This document shows positions 58,941 to 64,000 of a stretch of DNA of 64,000 nt, one piece after another. Numbering within the stretch: position 1 is the stretch's first letter; each line of letters opens with the position of its first letter. Origin of the DNA: Allium sativum (lineage: Eukaryota > Streptophyta > Magnoliopsida > Asparagales > Amaryllidaceae); the NCBI GenBank assembly GCA_030737875.1, contig CM060915.1, forward strand, positions 356,001,863 to 356,065,862. Reading direction: 5' to 3'. A program made the position numbers and the translations under genes. Under the pieces are notes generated by a model that saw nothing but the letters and a program-made list of their open reading frames with translations, was not told the DNA's origin and made no database searches.

Positions 58941-60480
58941 GAGATTGAAGACGGTGCAAGACCGACGATCTTCAAATCGAATGGATGGGTGCTACTAACG
59001 CTCACGATGGGAGTAGCTACCTTGAAGGGGGCTGAAGTGGTAGCCGTCCGGACGTACTTGTTGATTGTACGGATATGCGAGGAAAGTGCCTCCGGTGTCG
59101 TTCAGACCTAGAATGGACTTGTAAATGGATGGTGTGTCTGACATTGTATTCCTTTATATTGTATTCGTTGATCTCTGCTAAATATATATCTGTTTGGCGG
59201 CGGAGAATTTATTCTCTTGCTTAACGCCCTTCTCTGAGACATACGAGCTCAGAGGTTATATATTGGCAGAAATCAGTGGTTCGATATGGATTGATAGTGT
59301 GGCATGCTGAGATGCAGTGATCAAAGCTTTTGTTGAAAAGCAGAGCTTTGTGGATGATGATCAAAGCAGGGCTGTGAATAGCTAGCTTTGTGTAGCGTTA
59401 ATTCGCGAGACTCACACCCCGGTATGGTGGTAAACTGATGGTTTGATCAGTATGCTTTTTAGATGATGGACACCTTTGTGGTGTCGTGGATTCGGTCGAC
59501 CGAGATTGAGCTTCGTGCTCAGAGGGATAGGGCTCACCCCCAATTTCCCTGACGGATAGAGTAAGCGGTGTTTTCTCTCGCTGGGACATAAGCCGCAGTG
59601 ATACTCGATTTCCCGAAAGTGCGGATGTGCATTACGGTGTTTTCTCTCGCTGAGACGTAAGCCGTTGTAGATGACACTACGCGATCGATCTTTCGAATCA
59701 GGAGCCACCATGATGGAAATCCAATTTCCAAATACGATATTTTGCGGTTTTGATTGTAAAGCCTAGTATTGGCGACATGATATATGGTACCCATGTCGTC
59801 TATGATTGATACATTTATATTTGAAGTTGATTTCTTCACATATAGTAATAATATAAGATGAAATTTCACGTATCAAGCATATTTGGCTATTATAAGGGAA
59901 AACCCTATCCTCCGGCTTGCGTTGCATTGTGTGATGGGACCTGGGTCTTATAATAGCTTCATTGTTCTTTATTTAGCATTGCACTGTTTGTTTTATGCAC
60001 TGGTATTCTTGGGAGGAAACCCGTTCCGTGTTATACGGCGTGGTCCCTTGATTTGCCTAACTTTAAAAACAAAGATTAATAACTGTTTTAGTTCTCACAC
60101 CAGTCACATGACTGACCTGGAGTTTATTGTTTTAACCTAAACTCTGGGTGCCCTTATTTTCGACACGGGCAGCTAGTAGTTTTGGTTTTGCATATTTATA
60201 TTCACAGGATCCTGAATTACAGCTGGAACGATGCTTGGAAAGCTCTGTATCCGTGTATTACTTTCAGTTGTGTTTTGTATTGTTTTCCGCTGCGATGTAT
60301 TTAAATGTAATTTAAATCTCTGATATTTTCTATGTAATATTTATTCATACTCTGTTACATTCTTGTATTCTGATGGAATTGTTGTAATTAGCAATGAAAT
60401 GTTCTTCTGTTTGTGTTCCAATGTGTGTTGTTCTCAGAGAATCCGGGCTTTCCTTACCGGGGAAGTTACGGGTCTTCACA

Positions 60481-60485
60481 GCTGA
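60481..60485. repeat. Target-site duplication GCTGA (right)
   Basis: Right copy of the 5-bp duplication of the giant-LTR element. Confidence 0.95.
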
Positions 60486-61546
60486 TTGGGGAAAATAAGC
60501 GACCAAAGGTTAAGGCACGAATCAAGGGGGATTTAGGCTGGAGCGCAAATCAAAATTTTGTTTGCTAGGACTCATACTGGAAGCATTTCCTTTCAAATTT
60601 ACCACTGATAGTTCACAAACAATGAATGATGGAGGTTGTACATGCTTATACCGATTGGGGGTAAATAAGGGGTTGATAGAGAGAGCCGTGTGTCGGTGCG
60701 TTTCGATGGTGTAATGAGCACACATGTGCATCGACGAGGGAATATAAGTCACTGTTTCATCCAATAGTGTTTATGTTATGTTTTCACTAGTGGGTCAGGT
60801 CGGATAAAGCCTGAGATCTATAATGGCATAAGCTACCATGTAAGATGGTACACTAGTAGCCGATCGATGGGTAGTATTAGGAACTTATCATAGTCATTTT
60901 TACAACATTCAGTAATTAAGAAAGTGCAAAAAATCAAGTGACTAGTTGAATTAGATGGATAATTGAATAAACTTATACTATACAACTTAATTGTATTCCT
61001 TTGTATACTATTTTAGTTTGTTCACCTTTATAGTTGTGCATATGAACTTACCCTATTTGACACTAGAACTTTATTGAGTCTATCTTTCTTTTTTTATTTA
61101 ACCATGCTAGTAATTACAGCACTCACCAAATTTTATGTCTAACCTACTCTTCTTTCTTCTGTTTTCTTTTCCCAGTAGGCTCTCAGGGTAGAGATGATTG
61201 GTACTAGCAGCTTAGGAGGATAAATGTCAGAGATCCTATTTTCTTTCTGTTTACATTTTATGAAAATTTGTTTTTCATGGTCCGAATTTGTATTTGAGAG
61301 GGGGATTTTTTATTGAATACTTTGATTTGAGATGAGATTATGTAATACATATGTTTTGTATTAAATCTTAACTTTTGTAAAATATTGAATTGAGAATAAT
61401 AAGTTGTTTGCAAAGTAAAAAAATTTGTTGTTCTTGTTTTATGTCTTGTGAATCTTAGTCTCTGTAATTAGTTTCTTTGTACATACGATGTCCACATTCC
61501 TTAATATGACCTTTATAAGGAACACTAAAGGGCGCTGGGTGTTTTA
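60486..61546 (+). repeat. 5' LTR of the older plus-strand element, right piece
   Basis: It continues 44420-46118. Its 3' part resembles the poly(A) region of other LTRs here (long T-rich stretches, TGTAATACATATG, AATAATAAG), and it ends just before a degenerate PBS. Confidence 0.6.
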
Positions 61547-61548
61547 TT

Positions 61549-61561
61549 TGGTATTAGTGCC
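61549..61561 (+). other. Degenerate primer-binding site
   Basis: TGGTATTAGTGCC differs at two positions from the initiator-Met consensus TGGTATCAGAGCC. Its place after the LTR end supports the reading. Confidence 0.6.
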
Positions 61562-62265
61562 TAAGCTTACACAATTCCTAAAATTTGTTTTAACGTAAAC
61601 TATTTTTTCAATAAATATAGCTTTTTCAACAAAAAGCATTTTTGAAAATAAAAGTTTTACAAAAATTCCCTTAAGACCATCTCCTTTCCTTATCTTATTC
61701 TCTCCTTCCTTCGTTGAGTTATCTATCGAACGATCTACCCAAGCTTACCTAGCTATGAATATTGAGACCTTAGATCTTTATAGGTAGGAGCTTCGATTCG
61801 TGGATAAACCGTTTAGTTTATTATTTGTGAGTTCTTCGTAGTATTAGAGCTAGGAGGCAAACTTGCTACCTCATAAATATGGATAAGGTAACCTTAGAGG
61901 CTATAGATTACAATATAACTTATAAAATATTACCATAAGGATTCGGAAGATATTATTGGATTTAAAAAGGAAATAAGTTGATGGTGGCATTATGCCAAGA
62001 AAGTTATAGGAAATTTGTTGATAAAAAGGATAATGTAATGAAAATGGAAAAGGATTGGTGAAAAGGTGTTAATTAACTCTAGTTCTTTCTAGTTTTTCTA
62101 TTTTACCTGATTTAGCAGCATTCCTTTCCTTTATCTTTGTTTCACTGGATGAGGGTAGCCGTGTGGGGCCATTGCCACGTTGATATGAGTCAGGCCTTGC
62201 AGGACATCCAAATTGTAAGCTTAATGAAGTTGTCCATAGTAAATCTCCAAGTGTATATTAGTGGT
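61562..62265 (+). other. Interior fragment of the older plus-strand element
   Basis: No domain is recognisable. The region ends where a new LTR-type terminus starts at 62266, so the rest of the interior is missing, displaced or outside the window. Confidence 0.4.
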
Positions 62266-63369
62266 TGTAACGTCTCGCCTTTTTGACCGCTTCAAATCGG
62301 TATTTAAACCAACTTAAAACGTTCAAACCGACGGATCGTTATGTAGCTTACAGATTTAAAAAAATAGAATCAACACAGAATAAATAAATAACACAGTATT
62401 GAACAGCAAAATAAACTTTATTATATAACCAGAATTTTTGATATAATATTTTCTACACAGCGGTTTTAAACAAAAATTTAAATACATGAAAATGTTATTG
62501 TTTTTAAAATATCAGAGTGCGTCATCTTCTGAAATCCCCAGCTTCGTCGATCTTGAATCCTGAGTTGTGATCTTTAAAATCTGTATTGCTCGGGTCTGAC
62601 CCAAGCGTTCCATGCAAAAACATAAAACATTCGAGTCAGGATTAATCAAAGTTCAAGTAAATTAATTTCAATAGAAACTGAAATATAATAGTTAATTCCA
62701 ACATTGATATCATATATAAATAAACAGTTGTGATATCTGTTCATACTAATGTATATGTTTTCAGGGACTGTGATTCCAGGAGCTTGCGTATACACACATG
62801 TACAGGTACATATCTGTACCGCCTCAGCATCCCAGAATCAGAAATAACCAGTGCGAGGAAAATCACAAAGTGTGCAAAACGGGACAGCATAGCAAGACAA
62901 TGTATCGACTGGTATAAGAAATTTGTATACCAACATCAAGTACATATTCAGGTTCACAAAACGGTTTAAATGTGACGAGAGGACGAATATGAAAAATATG
63001 TATAGGTAAGCCAAACCGTGAGGCAGTGCATAACAAACTCACGGTGCGTGTCTTTATTTCAGTAGGTGGCATATGTAAATAACCTCATATTTAGTCACTT
63101 TTTTAAAGCAAGTTATTCTTGCTACATGTTGATAAAGAATGGACACTAAATGAACCATTAACTATATAGTCAAAGGGAGCTCTGTTGCCTTCATTTTGAA
63201 CTTATAAGTAGCAGACGCAACCATCATGCATTCCAAAACATATAAAGCAATTAAAACATTTCAAATGTATATACATGTCAGGTGCCATGATAATTTTCCC
63301 TAGTGTAGGATCACGATGGCTCATACAACTATTCCAGTGTTTAATGTTCATGGTATTAGTCGTGAGATG
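62266..63369 (-). repeat. Probable minus-strand LTR piece
   Basis: It starts TGTAACGTCTCGCC. Poly(A)-side features of minus-strand LTRs follow (AATAAACTTTATTATATAACC, and AAACATAAAACATTCGAGTCAGG near 62618). No PBS lies to its left, so it would be a 3' or solo LTR. The other end is not clear; it may be interrupted at 63369. Possible left target duplication: GTGGT. Confidence 0.4.
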
Positions 63370-63585
63370 TGTAACACCCCGTATTTTCTGTGAACGTATA
63401 TGTAACAAATTATAGTATACTTAATTTTTAGGAGAATAATTAAGGGAAACGGGTTGCGCCATTGCGTTCGTCTCGAAATTCTGCTTGAGATAGAGTCCGA
63501 GTTTGCGCAAAACGGATATCGTATGAAGGAGATATGGACGAATAAAGTTAGGCAGAAAAACCGGAAACAGGCCAGAAATGCACTA

Positions 63586-63642
63586 GCGCACTTGTGAAGT
63601 GCGCCAACACAAAAATACACTGGCGCACTTGGGAAGTGCGCC
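63586..63642. other. Twin GCGCACTT/AAGTGCGC hairpins
   Basis: GCGCACTT-GTG-AAGTGCGC (63586-63604) and GGCGCACTT-GGG-AAGTGCGCC (63622-63642) are two near-identical perfect hairpins with three-base loops. They lie about 120-175 bp upstream of the TATA box. Confidence 0.85.
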
Positions 63643-63761
63643 CATGTCGAGCCAGAAACCTGCACAGGGTTCTAGAGAGTTCTAGTGATGATTTTTGATG
63701 TGCTGGACAGAACCTGATGGCTTCTAGGGTGATCTAATGGTTCTGAAACACTCTCTACTCC

Positions 63762-63769
63762 TATAAATA
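63762..63769 (+). promoter_or_regulatory. LTR TATA box
   Basis: ACTCCTATAAATATGTG lies about 392 bp into the LTR, matching CTCCTATAAATAAAG in the LTR at 731-4383. Confidence 0.6.
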
Positions 63770-64000
63770 TGTGATTAACCTAACCCTAATTCATATAATA
63801 TTGTCTATGACACCATTATGCTACCAAACTTTCTCTTAAACCCTAGCCGCCGCCTCTAAATATAATCTCAAGTGTTCATTCACAATTCAAATTAAAGTTT
63901 AGAGCTGCAACGACAATCGAAGAAGATTAATCAGCGTTTCTGCATCAAATTCGATTTATAATCCTTTTCTTTAGCCACGAAAGGCAAGTACAGTTATTTT

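Larger units (their letters stand above)
46119..60480 (+). mobile_element. Non-autonomous chromovirus derivative with giant LTRs (14.36 kb)
   Basis: Perfect GCTGA duplications, TG...CA termini, an initiator-Met PBS and a chromovirus-type polypurine tract define a complete element. The LTRs are 6,382 and 6,309 bp and the interior only 1,671 bp, so about 88% of the element is LTR. The interior keeps a leader, a gag fragment with three CCHC knuckles, and a short unidentified stretch. There is no protease, RT, RNase H or integrase. It fits the LARD / TR-GAG type of non-autonomous element mobilised by a relative. The LTRs differ by perhaps 1-3% in stretches compared by eye, so it is older than the Tekay-like element. 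It inserted into the LTR that begins at 44420. Confidence 0.92.
54172..60480 (+). repeat. 3' LTR (6.31 kb) of the giant-LTR element
   Basis: It matches 46119-52500 throughout and differs mainly in microsatellite and minisatellite lengths plus scattered substitutions. Its hairpins lie at 58880-58940 and 59322-59350 with no disabling change. Confidence 0.93.
63370..64000 (+). repeat. Plus-strand chromovirus-like LTR, 5' part, cut by the window edge
   Basis: It starts TGTAACACCCCGTATTTTC. It shares the GCGCCATTGCGTTCGTCTCG and GAGTCCGAG...CGGATATCGTATGAAG stretches (in reverse orientation) with the U3 ends at 4200-4310 and 24510-24590. It holds twin hairpins (63586-63642) and a TATA box (63762-63769), then AACCCTAGCCGCCGCC, a leader-like segment. 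Confidence 0.75.

Overview
This window is plant nuclear DNA, very probably from a large-genome flowering plant. It is AT-rich intergenic sequence packed with nested transposable elements: Ty3/gypsy chromoviruses, a Ty1/copia derivative, hAT, MULE and a Helitron candidate. Primer-binding sites match the initiator-Met tRNA, as is usual in plants. I see no rRNA, tRNA or CRISPR. Only one candidate host gene is visible, a 61-residue secreted-peptide ORF at 14487-14672.

Layout. 1-4383: leader, PBS and 5' LTR (731-4383) of a minus-strand chromovirus-like element that runs off the left edge. 4453-13389: a decayed hAT transposase gene split by a minus-strand copia-derived element (6307-12529, TSD ATAAT), which keeps gag and two extra ORFs in the env position but has no pol. 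13603-15468: the only stretch with few repeats, holding the small peptide gene. 15474-16292: an 819-bp solo LTR (TSD ACTAA). 16298-38344 and 43535-44419: remains of a MULE whose non-coding parts are full of a GTATCAGTTTT-type motif. The MULE is split by a ~6.2-kb solo LTR (17356-21355 plus 33108-35353), which is itself split by an intact Tekay-like chromovirus (21356-33102, TSD TACGA, one 1469-aa gag-pol ORF, nearly identical LTRs). 38345-43534: Helitron candidate. 44420-46118 plus 60486-62265: an older plus-strand LTR element, split by a 14.4-kb non-autonomous element (46119-60480, TSD GCTGA). That element has 6.3-6.4-kb LTRs and only 1.67 kb of interior, encoding three CCHC knuckles. 62266-64000: two further LTR pieces in opposite orientations.

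The elements share cis-acting logic: PBS after the 5' LTR, polypurine tract before the 3' LTR, and a TATA box in U3. The most interesting signals lie outside coding sequence. (a) Nested inverted-repeat modules in the chromovirus LTRs have arms that change in compensating pairs between copies, which suggests selected RNA or DNA structure. (b) A different set of covarying hairpins sits in the very large LTRs. (c) In the copia element, paired TATGTCGACATA palindromes are spaced about 22 bp centre to centre; they lie upstream of the LTR TATA box and again upstream of each accessory ORF. (d) Clusters of short palindromes, often with a GTCGAC core, lie about 120-230 bp upstream of the TATA box in four other LTR families. 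All boundaries and comparisons were made by eye.
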